Positions 1 to 6,676 of a stretch of 49,556 bases of DNA are shown here, piece by piece. The DNA is from an uncultured Luminiphilus sp. Lineage in GTDB: Bacteria > Pseudomonadota > Gammaproteobacteria > Pseudomonadales > Halieaceae. The notes below the pieces were generated by a model. The model did not search any database and was not told where the DNA came from. It saw only the letters and a list, made by a program, of their open reading frames with translations. Each line of letters opens with the position of its first letter. The stretch's first letter is position 1. Location of the stretch: positions 1-49,556 of the forward strand of contig CAJJBO010000034.1 of assembly GCA_905182485.1 (NCBI GenBank). Direction: 5' to 3'. Position numbers and translations under genes: made by a program.

Positions 1-147
1 AATGACTTTTCCCGTGGAGCGGATATCTCGCATGTGCTGATCGAGGTAACGAGCGGCGGTGGTGAGCGCTGACTCCTCGTCAGCGGGGCAAGCGACTTGA
101 TACTCCTTGTCGAGGATATCGACGCTGACGGTGTTAGAGCGGCTCAT
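1..147 (-). CDS. zapA: Cell division protein ZapA, N-terminal part (cut by window edge)
   Basis: The first 49 codons of a leftward gene are visible; the rest lies beyond position 1. The translation opens MSRSNTVSVDILDKEYQVAC and continues with ADEESALTTAARYLD, the beta-hairpin plus helix start typical of ZapA. ZapA is a small cytoplasmic protein that bundles FtsZ filaments in the division ring. Its ATG (145-147) overlaps the stop codon of the upstream small coiled-coil gene (ATGA), so the two are probably co-translated. The divergent ygfB-pepP-ubiH-ubiI order next door is the same as in E. coli and supports the call. Confidence 0.9.
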   Translation of the reverse strand, partial: MSRSNTVSVDILDKEYQVACPADEESALTTAARYLDQHMRDIRSTGKVI

Positions 148-353
148 GCAGTACCATCCAAAGACCGCAATCTGGCCAAAGACGTCTCAACGTGCTCGCT
201 AGCTTGACGTTGCCGTTCCAATAACTCGCGGCGCTCTTTTTGCAGCTCTGCAGTGCGCAGCTTCAAGGCACGATTTTCTCGGTTTAACTCGCGGCTCAGC
301 TCAATGAGGTCAGTCACTTTTGTTTCCAGCGCCTGTATGAGGTTTTCAGCCAC
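144..353 (-). CDS. ZapB-like small coiled-coil protein (TIGR02449 family)
   Basis: A 69-residue protein that is almost entirely one predicted coiled coil: heptad-like leucines and charged residues run from about residue 5 to 60 (for example LIQALETKVTDLIELSRELN). Small coiled-coil proteins of this type sit directly upstream of zapA in Pseudomonas and related genera, and are annotated TIGR02449 or ZapB-like. By that context it probably takes part in organising the FtsZ ring. It overlaps zapA by 4 nt and starts at an ATG preceded by a sigma70-like promoter. The exact function is inferred from neighbourhood and structure only. Confidence 0.8.
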   Translation of the reverse strand: MAENLIQALETKVTDLIELSRELNRENRALKLRTAELQKERRELLERQRQASEHVETSLARLRSLDGTA

Positions 354-384
354 GGCATGTACACTATGTCAGTTAGAAGCAAGC

Positions 385-414
385 ACTATAATGCGCGTTG
401 TTTCACCGGGTCAA
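385..414 (-). promoter_or_regulatory. Predicted sigma70 promoter for the zapB-like/zapA operon
   Basis: Read on the minus strand, TTGACC (409-414) is followed after 17 nt by TTATAG (386-391), or after 18 nt by TATAGT (385-390). Both hexamers are close to the sigma70 consensus. The start codon of the zapB-like gene follows about 30 nt downstream. The -10 overlaps the -10 of the oppositely directed ygfB promoter. Confidence 0.55.
387..392 (+). promoter_or_regulatory. Predicted -10 element for the ygfB-pepP-ubi run
   Basis: A perfect TATAAT lies at 387-392, about 130 nt upstream of the ygfB start. No good -35 hexamer is visible at 16-18 nt spacing (CTATGT is the best), so an activator or a weak basal promoter is possible. 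The leader between it and ygfB contains no ORF that I can support. Confidence 0.4.
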
Positions 415-520
415 TGCACGGCAACACAACTGAGATGACGACGGGCTATTTTAGGAAGTAGCGTTGCGTCATCATCGATGAATAAGGTTTCAATTACCGA
501 CAATTAGGGATGGCATTATT

Positions 521-1123
521 TTGTTATTCGACGCACTGGGCGCATTCGAAGATATGCCTCATTGGGAAGAGGCGGCAGACAGCCTTTTCAATGCGGGCCT
601 GACTATTAATCCGTCTGCGCTTCATGGCGGTATGGTGGGTTTGCTGGCGGCGGGATTTAGCCCGCGCACGGAGCAACATTTTTCGTCGACCGTGGCGGCA
701 TTGGAAAAAGCATTGGCGGTCGAGTTAACAGGGGATTTGGTCGACTTTATCTCCCGCTTGAGTCTTGCGACCTTGTCGGCTATTGAGGATGCAGATTACA
801 CCTTTCAACCGATGTTGCCGCCAGACGATGATGCCTTAGAAGAACGCTTATTATCCGTTTCTGAGTGGAGTACGGGGTTTTTATCGGGCTTCACACAAGG
901 GATCACGATTCGCGAAGCAGCGGGTCAGCCTGTTGCGGGCTTAACGGCTGAGGCGCTGAAAGATATCGCTGCTATCGCGCAAGTCGATACTGAGGAGTCT
1001 GATTCTGAAACGTCAGAGCGACAACTGGATGACATCATCGAATACTTACGGTTTGCCGCCATCAACACCGTGATGGAAGCACAAGCGCTACAGGAGACTG
1101 ATCTTGAAGATCACCAAAGCTGA
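521..1123 (+). CDS. ygfB: YgfB/YecA family protein (UPF0149)
   Basis: A 200-residue protein of the UPF0149/YgfB family. The recognisable parts are the N-terminal alpha-helical segment with LHGGMVGLLAAG (about residues 34-45) and the central WSTGFLSGFTQG, the hallmark tryptophan-glycine segment of the family. Its biochemical role is not established in most species; in Pseudomonas a YgfB homologue influences regulation of AmpDh3. I chose the TTG at 521 because AGGGA lies 10 nt upstream and no ATG or GTG exists in frame back to the stop at 479. It overlaps pepP by 20 nt, which suggests translational coupling. Gene order ygfB-pepP-ubiH-ubiI is conserved in gammaproteobacteria. Confidence 0.85.
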   Translation: MLFDALGAFEDMPHWEEAADSLFNAGLTINPSALHGGMVGLLAAGFSPRTEQHFSSTVAALEKALAVELTGDLVDFISRLSLATLSAIEDADYTFQPMLPPDDDALEERLLSVSEWSTGFLSGFTQGITIREAAGQPVAGLTAEALKDIAAIAQVDTEESDSETSERQLDDIIEYLRFAAINTVMEAQALQETDLEDHQS

Positions 1124-2423
1124 GTTTACGCGTCGCCGTAAAAAACTGATGTCTATGATGGACAAGAACAGTATTGCGATCATCCCTGGTGCGCGGGAGG
1201 TCACTCGGAGCCGAGATACCGAATATCCGTTTCGGCAGAATAGCGATCTCTTTTACTTAACAGGATTCGAGGAGCCTGAGGCAGTGTTGGTCCTCCTACC
1301 GGGTCGCCGGCAGGGTCAGGTGATCTTGTTTTGTCGAGAGCGCGACCCCGACATGGAGCTTTGGAATGGTTATCGACTGGGACCGGAGGGCGCGATAGCG
1401 TATCTGGGGCTCGATGATGCTTTTCCTATTGATGATCTCGATGAAATTCTTCCTGGTCTCATTGAGGGAACGAATCGGATCTACTACTCGATGGGCCACG
1501 ATGATCATTTTGATCAGCGGGTGATGGGTTGGGTAAATCAGATCCGACGCCTCGCGCGGAGCGGGGCGGCGCCCCCTGCCGACTTCACTGACAATTGCTT
1601 TCTGCTGCATGAGCAGCGCTTGATCAAGTCCGCTGCCGAACTGCGCGTGATGCGCAAAGCAGGTGAGATCAGCGCTGAAGCGCACATTCGTGCCATGCGC
1701 GAGTGTCGTGCGGGACGATACGAATACCACCTTGAAGCGTCTATTCAGCATACTTTTGCAGAGCATGGCGCACGTTTTCCTGCCTACAACTCCATTGTGG
1801 GTTCAGGCGTTAATGCCTGCGTACTGCATTACACAGAAAACAACGCGCGCATGCGCGGCGGTGATTTGGTGTTGATTGACGCCGGCTGCGAATACGAGGG
1901 TTATGCGGCTGACATTACCCGCACCTTTCCGGTCAGCGGTCGTTTTTCCCCGGAGCAACGCGCTCTGTATGACGTCGTGTTGGCGGCGCAGCATGCCGCG
2001 ATTGCCAAGGTCAAACCCGGTAACACGTGGAATCAGCCCCACGATGCCACCGTACGGGTGATTACCCGGGGACTCATTAAGCTGGGTTTACTGAAAGGTC
2101 AGGAGCGCGATTTGATCAAATCAGAAGCTTATCGCGACTTTTATATGCATCGAGCCGGCCATTGGCTGGGTCTGGATGTTCACGACGTGGGGGACTATCG
2201 CGTGGGTGGGCGTTGGCGGCAGTTAGAGGCGGGAATGGTCATGACCATCGAACCTGGTATTTACGTCGCGCCTGACAACACGCGCGTTGCCAAGCGGTGG
2301 CGTGGCATCGGGGTGCGAATAGAGGATGATGTGGCGGTGACTGAGACAGGATGCGACGTAATGACCGGCGACGTTCCGACGGATGCCGACGAGATTGAAG
2401 CGCTGATGTCAGGGACGCCATGA
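1104..2423 (+). CDS. pepP: Xaa-Pro aminopeptidase (aminopeptidase P)
   Basis: A 439-residue M24B metallopeptidase that removes an N-terminal residue preceding proline. The N-terminal aminopeptidase-P domain covers about residues 1-170 and the pita-bread catalytic domain about 175-435. The five dinuclear metal ligands line up with those of E. coli PepP: D259 and D270 (LVLIDAGCEYEGYAAD), H353 (MHRAGHWLGL), E383 (MTIEPG) and E407 (VRIEDD). It starts at TTG 1104 inside the end of ygfB, with GGAG just upstream, and its TGA overlaps the ATG of ubiH (ATGA). The enzyme is expected in the cytoplasm. Length and motifs are normal. Confidence 0.95.
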   Translation: MKITKAEFTRRRKKLMSMMDKNSIAIIPGAREVTRSRDTEYPFRQNSDLFYLTGFEEPEAVLVLLPGRRQGQVILFCRERDPDMELWNGYRLGPEGAIAYLGLDDAFPIDDLDEILPGLIEGTNRIYYSMGHDDHFDQRVMGWVNQIRRLARSGAAPPADFTDNCFLLHEQRLIKSAAELRVMRKAGEISAEAHIRAMRECRAGRYEYHLEASIQHTFAEHGARFPAYNSIVGSGVNACVLHYTENNARMRGGDLVLIDAGCEYEGYAADITRTFPVSGRFSPEQRALYDVVLAAQHAAIAKVKPGNTWNQPHDATVRVITRGLIKLGLLKGQERDLIKSEAYRDFYMHRAGHWLGLDVHDVGDYRVGGRWRQLEAGMVMTIEPGIYVAPDNTRVAKRWRGIGVRIEDDVAVTETGCDVMTGDVPTDADEIEALMSGTP

Positions 2424-3619
2424 ACTCTCATTCGCAGGTGCTGATTCTGGGTGGGGGGCTAGCGGGGCTCTCGTTCGCCATTGCTATCGCCTGTGAGAAT
2501 CCTGATTCAGACATTGTGTTGTTGGAGGCCAGTCCCTTTCGATCGGGGTCACCTAATCCACTCGATACGCGGGGCTCTGCACTCAATTTACATTCTGTGT
2601 CACTGCTGGAATCGTGGGGCATATGGTCAGGTCTGCGTTCCGCCGCTGGAGCGATACGCGATATTCATGTCTCTCATCGTGGCCATTTTGGTAGCACGGT
2701 GATGACGGCCGCCGAACTTGATGTCTCCGCCTTGGGCTATGTCGTGGAGAACCATGAGCTCGGTCAGCAGTTGCTGGCTCGTGCCACGCAGTTGGGCATT
2801 ACCATTCGATCCCCGGTCCGGTGCAGTGGGCTTCGGACCGATGCAGGCACACCAGCGATTGAGACAGAAGAGGGTGAAGTGATCACCGCTGACCTTGTCT
2901 TAGTGGCTGCCGGCGTTGCGCCCGATTGGTTTGCTCAGTTGGGTATCAGCGTCTTGGAGCGACCGACCCCTAATACCGCACTGGTATTTAATGCGAGCTT
3001 CCCAGGACAGCAAAGCGGTCGTGCTTTTGAGCGCTTTACCGAAAATGGGCCATTAGCAGTGTTGCCGTTGCAGACGCTGAGTCATACCGATCAGCGCTAT
3101 AACGTGGTGTGGTCGGTGTCCAATAGCACAGCAATTACGTTTGGCGATCTGGACGATGAGGCTTTCCGCAACCACTTTCAGGATGCATTTGGTTGGCGGT
3201 TAGGGCGCGTTCAGGCCGTGGGGCGGCGCAGCCAGTGGCCATTGATGCGGTTATCGGCCTCGGAGCAGTTCCGCGCGGGCTTTCTCTTAGTAGGCAATGC
3301 AGCGCACACGCTGCACCCTGTCGCGGGGCAAGGGTTAAATCTCTCCTTGCGAGAAGCCGGCTTGTTGGCACAAGCAATCGCCGACGCACAGCAGCGTTCA
3401 GCAGCCATCGGCTGTTTAGCGAGTTTAAAAACTTATCTCGATCAAGTGTCCGATGAGCAGCGCCTTGTCGTCGACAGCACCGATGCGTTGGCCACCCTCT
3501 TCAATCGCCGAGGGCCGCTACTGGATGTCCCTCGAGACGCATCACTTGCCTTGCTAGATTTACTGCCAGCGATCCGGCAACAAGTTGCCAGTGTTGGAAC
3601 GGGCCGGCGCTATGCCTGA
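2420..3619 (+). CDS. ubiH: 2-octaprenyl-6-methoxyphenyl hydroxylase (UbiH family)
   Basis: A 399-residue flavin monooxygenase of ubiquinone biosynthesis, expected to hydroxylate C1 of the prenylated ring. The dinucleotide-binding GGGLAG is at residues 11-16, and the UbiH-type FAD signature GNAAHTLHPVAGQG begins at residue 292. The GNAAHTLHP form is typical of UbiH rather than UbiI or UbiF. The usual DG motif (AADG) between the two is replaced by VAAGVAPDW at about 161-170, which is unusual (see findings). It is coupled to pepP by ATGA and to ubiI by an 8-nt overlap, the same order as in E. coli. Confidence 0.88.
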   Translation: MNSHSQVLILGGGLAGLSFAIAIACENPDSDIVLLEASPFRSGSPNPLDTRGSALNLHSVSLLESWGIWSGLRSAAGAIRDIHVSHRGHFGSTVMTAAELDVSALGYVVENHELGQQLLARATQLGITIRSPVRCSGLRTDAGTPAIETEEGEVITADLVLVAAGVAPDWFAQLGISVLERPTPNTALVFNASFPGQQSGRAFERFTENGPLAVLPLQTLSHTDQRYNVVWSVSNSTAITFGDLDDEAFRNHFQDAFGWRLGRVQAVGRRSQWPLMRLSASEQFRAGFLLVGNAAHTLHPVAGQGLNLSLREAGLLAQAIADAQQRSAAIGCLASLKTYLDQVSDEQRLVVDSTDALATLFNRRGPLLDVPRDASLALLDLLPAIRQQVASVGTGRRYA

Positions 3620-4817
3620 TCGCTACACTGAGCGCAGCGCGGATGTGCTGATCGTTGGCGCTGGCATTGCCGGGCTGTCCTTAGCGATTGCTTTGAGCAA
3701 AAGTGATTGTCATGTCGTGGTGATTGATGGCGCTGATCGTCCCAAGCCAGTCAACGCAGGCGTTGCATTAAATGACTGGGATCTTAGAGTCAGTGCATTG
3801 ACACCCACGTCCATTCGTTTTCTCGAGTCACTCGGCGTGTGGCAGAGGATTCCCAGCGAGCGCACTGCCCCCTACCAGGCCATGTGTGTTTGGGATGCTG
3901 ACGGCACGGGCCGAATCACCTTTAACGCAGAGGATGTCGCCGCACCTTGCCTCGGACACATTGTTGAGAACCGACAAACGGTGCAGGCGTTGCTAGAGTG
4001 CGCAGAGGCTTGCAGCGGCGTGGAGCTCCGCTGGCAAAGTGCACTGGAGTCCCTGTCTCGCAAACCGGATGGTTGGTCTATCGATTGTGCCGGAGATCAA
4101 CGCCTCTCTGCACAACTTGTTGTCGCGGCTGACGGTGCCCGTTCAAAGGTGCGTCAGCTGACAGCGCAGCCCACTCGGGATTGGGATTATCATCAGAGTG
4201 CGATTGTTGGCACAGTTGCGCTATCGTCGCCACATCAAGCAACGTGCTGGCAAGCTTTCCTAAGTACTGGTCCATTAGCGCTACTGCCATTGCCCGATCC
4301 TTCTAAAGTAGCGCTGGTTTGGTCGTTAGATGTGCAGGAGCATTCAGGGGTTGCGGCGCTGTCGGATACCGCTTTTATTGAGGCTTTAAATCAGGCCTTG
4401 GGTCCATTAGCGCCTCATGCGGAGGCGGTAGGAACCCGCGTGAGTTTTCCGCTCAAACAAAGCCATGCGATCGATTACGTGGACGACGCGTTAGTATTGG
4501 TTGCTGATGCGGCACACAGCATCCATCCATTGGCCGGACAAGGCATCAACCTTGGGCTGTCCGATGTGCGCATTTTGGCGCAAGAACTACTGGCGGGTTG
4601 CGCCGGTGGCCTCACGGTTTCGAGCCCCGTTTCCTTAAAACGCTATCAACGCCAGCGTAAGTCGGAAAATCTCGCCATGATGGCGGCGATGGAGGGTTTT
4701 AAGCGCGGCTTTGGTAGCCCTCATCCCGCCGCAGTGATACTGCGGAATATCGGCCTGAATATGGTTGAGCGTCAGCCCTTGCTTAAGCGATGGTTTATGC
4801 GGCAAGCGATTAGCTGA
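3612..4817 (+). CDS. ubiI: Ubiquinone biosynthesis C5-hydroxylase (UbiI/VisC family)
   Basis: A 401-residue FAD-dependent hydroxylase that should act at ring position C5 in ubiquinone synthesis. GAGIAG near residues 16-21 binds the FAD adenosine. An intact DG motif (AADGARSKVRQL) is in the middle, and the second FAD signature is VADAAHSIHPLAGQGINLGL. I chose the ATG at 3612 because it places the Rossmann strand at the usual distance from the N terminus; a TTG at 3585 would add nine residues without a better ribosome site. Position after ubiH fits UbiI, but UbiF-type hydroxylases are close relatives and cannot be excluded by eye. Confidence 0.85.
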   Translation: MPDRYTERSADVLIVGAGIAGLSLAIALSKSDCHVVVIDGADRPKPVNAGVALNDWDLRVSALTPTSIRFLESLGVWQRIPSERTAPYQAMCVWDADGTGRITFNAEDVAAPCLGHIVENRQTVQALLECAEACSGVELRWQSALESLSRKPDGWSIDCAGDQRLSAQLVVAADGARSKVRQLTAQPTRDWDYHQSAIVGTVALSSPHQATCWQAFLSTGPLALLPLPDPSKVALVWSLDVQEHSGVAALSDTAFIEALNQALGPLAPHAEAVGTRVSFPLKQSHAIDYVDDALVLVADAAHSIHPLAGQGINLGLSDVRILAQELLAGCAGGLTVSSPVSLKRYQRQRKSENLAMMAAMEGFKRGFGSPHPAAVILRNIGLNMVERQPLLKRWFMRQAIS

Positions 4818-4946
4818 CTTGCGGGCATGAGCGCGATTACGCAGGTCACGGTTTCGCGACGCAGCGAGCCGTCCGTTTAACATCACCAGTTCGTTTCACC
4901 CCATTTAGTGGGTGTGTTTTGACAGTTATTGAGTGAGGGGGTCGTT

Positions 4947-5339
4947 ATGCCTCAGGATCCAGACAATCTGCATTACGCAGCAACTCATGAGTGGGCCCGG
5001 CTGGAAGCGGATGGCTCAGTGACGGTTGGTATTACTGAGTATGCGCAGCAGGCGTTGGGGGATGTCATGTATGTCGAGCTACCTATGGTGGGTGCTGTCG
5101 TCTTGGCGGCAGGGTTCACTGGCATTGTGGAGTCCGTTAAGGCGGCGTCAGATATCTATGCGCCGATAGCGGGCACGGTGCTCGCCGTGAATGAGGCATT
5201 AGCCGATACCCCCGAGCAGATTAATGAGGATCCCTATGGCGCAGGATGGTTTTATCGCTTACGGCCAGAGGAGCCATCGCAGCTTAACGCGCTGCTGGAC
5301 GCCGGGGGCTACGCGTCTGCCGCAGCGGCAGAGACTTAA
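4947..5339 (+). CDS. gcvH: Glycine cleavage system H protein
   Basis: A 130-residue lipoyl carrier protein. It shuttles the aminomethyl group between the P, T and L proteins of the glycine cleavage system. The lipoylation lysine is K65 in GIVESVKAASDIYAP, matching E. coli GcvH K64 in position. ATG 4947 is preceded by GAGGGGG at 9 nt, so it is preferred over the upstream TTG at 4929. Unlike many gammaproteobacteria, no gcvT or gcvP is adjacent: ubiI lies upstream and a convergent HAD gene downstream. I saw no glycine riboswitch in the 129-nt gap before it. The partner proteins must be encoded elsewhere. Confidence 0.92.
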   Translation: MPQDPDNLHYAATHEWARLEADGSVTVGITEYAQQALGDVMYVELPMVGAVVLAAGFTGIVESVKAASDIYAPIAGTVLAVNEALADTPEQINEDPYGAGWFYRLRPEEPSQLNALLDAGGYASAAAAET

Positions 5340-5353
5340 TAGTGCTGTTGCAT

Positions 5354-5995
5354 TTAGGGGCGTAGCGAGAGTACCGTCCAGCCGTGGCGTTCCGCATGCG
5401 CAGCGAGCAGGGGGTCGGGGTCTACCGCGACGGGATGGCCGACTTCACTGAGAAGCGGTAAATCGTTGTGAGAGTCGGAATAAAACCAGGTGTCACTGCA
5501 CGCGTCGCGGTCCTCATCAGACGAGCGCCAAGCGGCAAGGTGCGCACAGAGGGTCGCAGGGTGGCCGTGCGCCACGCGCAGCGGTCGCGCCGCCTCCATA
5601 AGGTCGACACCGCCCAGGGGCACGAAGGCCGTCTGGGCGAGCTTGGCGACGTCCGCAGGTTTGGCTTGGGTATGGAGCAGACCGCGGCGCCTCGCCTTGG
5701 CCGCTATCAGCGTAAATGCCTTGTCCAGCAGCATGGGTTCGACGCATTGAGTTATAAATTGCCGCTGTAAAGCGCGCACAGAGGCCTTTGTTTTGCCGGT
5801 AAGGGGCGCGAGCACAAACTGAAGGTAGGCCGTCATGTCGAGGTTACCTGCCTGATACGCTTCATAAAATTGATCGTTAGTGCGCGCAAAGTTTGCCGCG
5901 TCGACCAAGCCTTTTTCGACTAGGAACTCCCCCCAGCGGTGATCAGAATCGCCAGCGAGTAACGTATTATCGAGGTCAAAGATAGCGAGGGCCAT
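5354..5995 (-). CDS. HAD-superfamily IB phosphatase-like protein with eroded motifs
   Basis: A 213-residue protein starting MALAIFDLDNTLLAGDSDHR. That is HAD motif I with both aspartates, in the form seen in the SerB-like HAD-IB family. Motif IV is also intact near the C terminus (WFYSDSHNDLPLL, followed by the family-typical VAVDPDP). The middle (about residues 100-165) is abnormal: the ITATN-type motif II is replaced by LLHTQAK, and the motif III lysine segment (normally FxxGKxxRL) is missing where HGHPATLCAHL now stands. This part is strongly GC-rich. It may be a decaying gene or contain compensating base-call errors. ATG 5993-5995 was chosen because it precedes motif I directly. It is convergent with gcvH, 14 nt apart. 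Confidence 0.65.
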   Translation of the reverse strand: MALAIFDLDNTLLAGDSDHRWGEFLVEKGLVDAANFARTNDQFYEAYQAGNLDMTAYLQFVLAPLTGKTKASVRALQRQFITQCVEPMLLDKAFTLIAAKARRRGLLHTQAKPADVAKLAQTAFVPLGGVDLMEAARPLRVAHGHPATLCAHLAAWRSSDEDRDACSDTWFYSDSHNDLPLLSEVGHPVAVDPDPLLAAHAERHGWTVLSLRP

Positions 5996-6163
5996 GGCGT
6001 TATTCGGTTGCTCCCAAAAAAATAAGACCTCTTCGTTGAGTCCCGTTGACAGAGGATGTGTGGAAGAATACGGATTGGAAGCCTGCGTCACAATCCCGTT
6101 GGGCTTAACTCGTGTGCGACGACTCGGTATCGGATCTTGAATACAGAAGCAGACAACGACAGG

Positions 6164-6676
6164 GTGATCGATAAAGACGGCTTCAGGCCAAATGTCGGCA
6201 TTGTCATTTGTAACGAAGATGATCAGGTGCTCTGGGGGCGCCGGGTCAATGGCAGAGATTCGTGGCAATTTCCGCAAGGCGGGATTCACCGAGGCGAAAC
6301 GCCAGAGGTTGCAATGTACCGTGAGCTGGAGGAGGAGGTCGGACTCAAGCCAGACATGGTGAAAGTATTGGGGCGAACCCAGAGTTGGTTGCATTACCGG
6401 CTGCCCAAGCGGTTTATTCGTCCCTCTGAGGATCCCGTTTGTATCGGTCAAAAGCAGGTTTGGTTTTTGATGAGATTAACGGCAGCAGAGAGCGATATCA
6501 GGTTAGATGCCGATGACACCCCAGAATTTGATCACTGGCGCTGGGTGACATATTGGTATCCCATTTCGGCGGTGGTGGACTTCAAGCAAGCCGTTTACCG
6601 ACAGGCGCTGACACAATTAGCGGGTCGTCTTAGCCCGCAGCGCAGGCCTGCGCGCAGACGGCGTGGGGGCCGCTGA
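6164..6676 (+). CDS. rppH: RNA pyrophosphohydrolase RppH
   Basis: A 170-residue Nudix hydrolase that removes pyrophosphate from the 5' triphosphate end of mRNA and so triggers RNase E-dependent decay. The start GTG at 6164 gives [17 protein letters not shown], which aligns with the E. coli N terminus. The Nudix box [20 protein letters not shown] runs from residue 39, with metal ligands E54, E57 and E58. WHRW-type sequence [10 protein letters not shown] and the arginine-rich tail ([11 protein letters not shown]) are also typical. The stop overlaps the ATG of ptsP by one base. The order rppH-ptsP-lgt-thyA is conserved with E. coli. Longer upstream starts exist in frame but add non-family sequence. 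Confidence 0.93.
   Translation: MIDKDGFRPNVGIVICNEDDQVLWGRRVNGRDSWQFPQGGIHRGETPEVAMYRELEEEVGLKPDMVKVLGRTQSWLHYRLPKRFIRPSEDPVCIGQKQVWFLMRLTAAESDIRLDADDTPEFDHWRWVTYWYPISAVVDFKQAVYRQALTQLAGRLSPQRRPARRRRGGR

Noticed and set aside
4818-4946. Glycine riboswitch before gcvH
   Set aside because: The gap is short and none of the tandem glycine aptamer core elements could be recognised.
4919-4947. TTGACA as a -35 in front of gcvH
   Set aside because: The matching -10 (TTATGC) would overlap the start codon and leave no leader; more likely chance or upstream read-through supplies the mRNA.
5996-6451. N-terminal extension of the HAD gene over rppH
   Set aside because: It overlaps rppH on the other strand and lies before motif I, which is normally at the N terminus.
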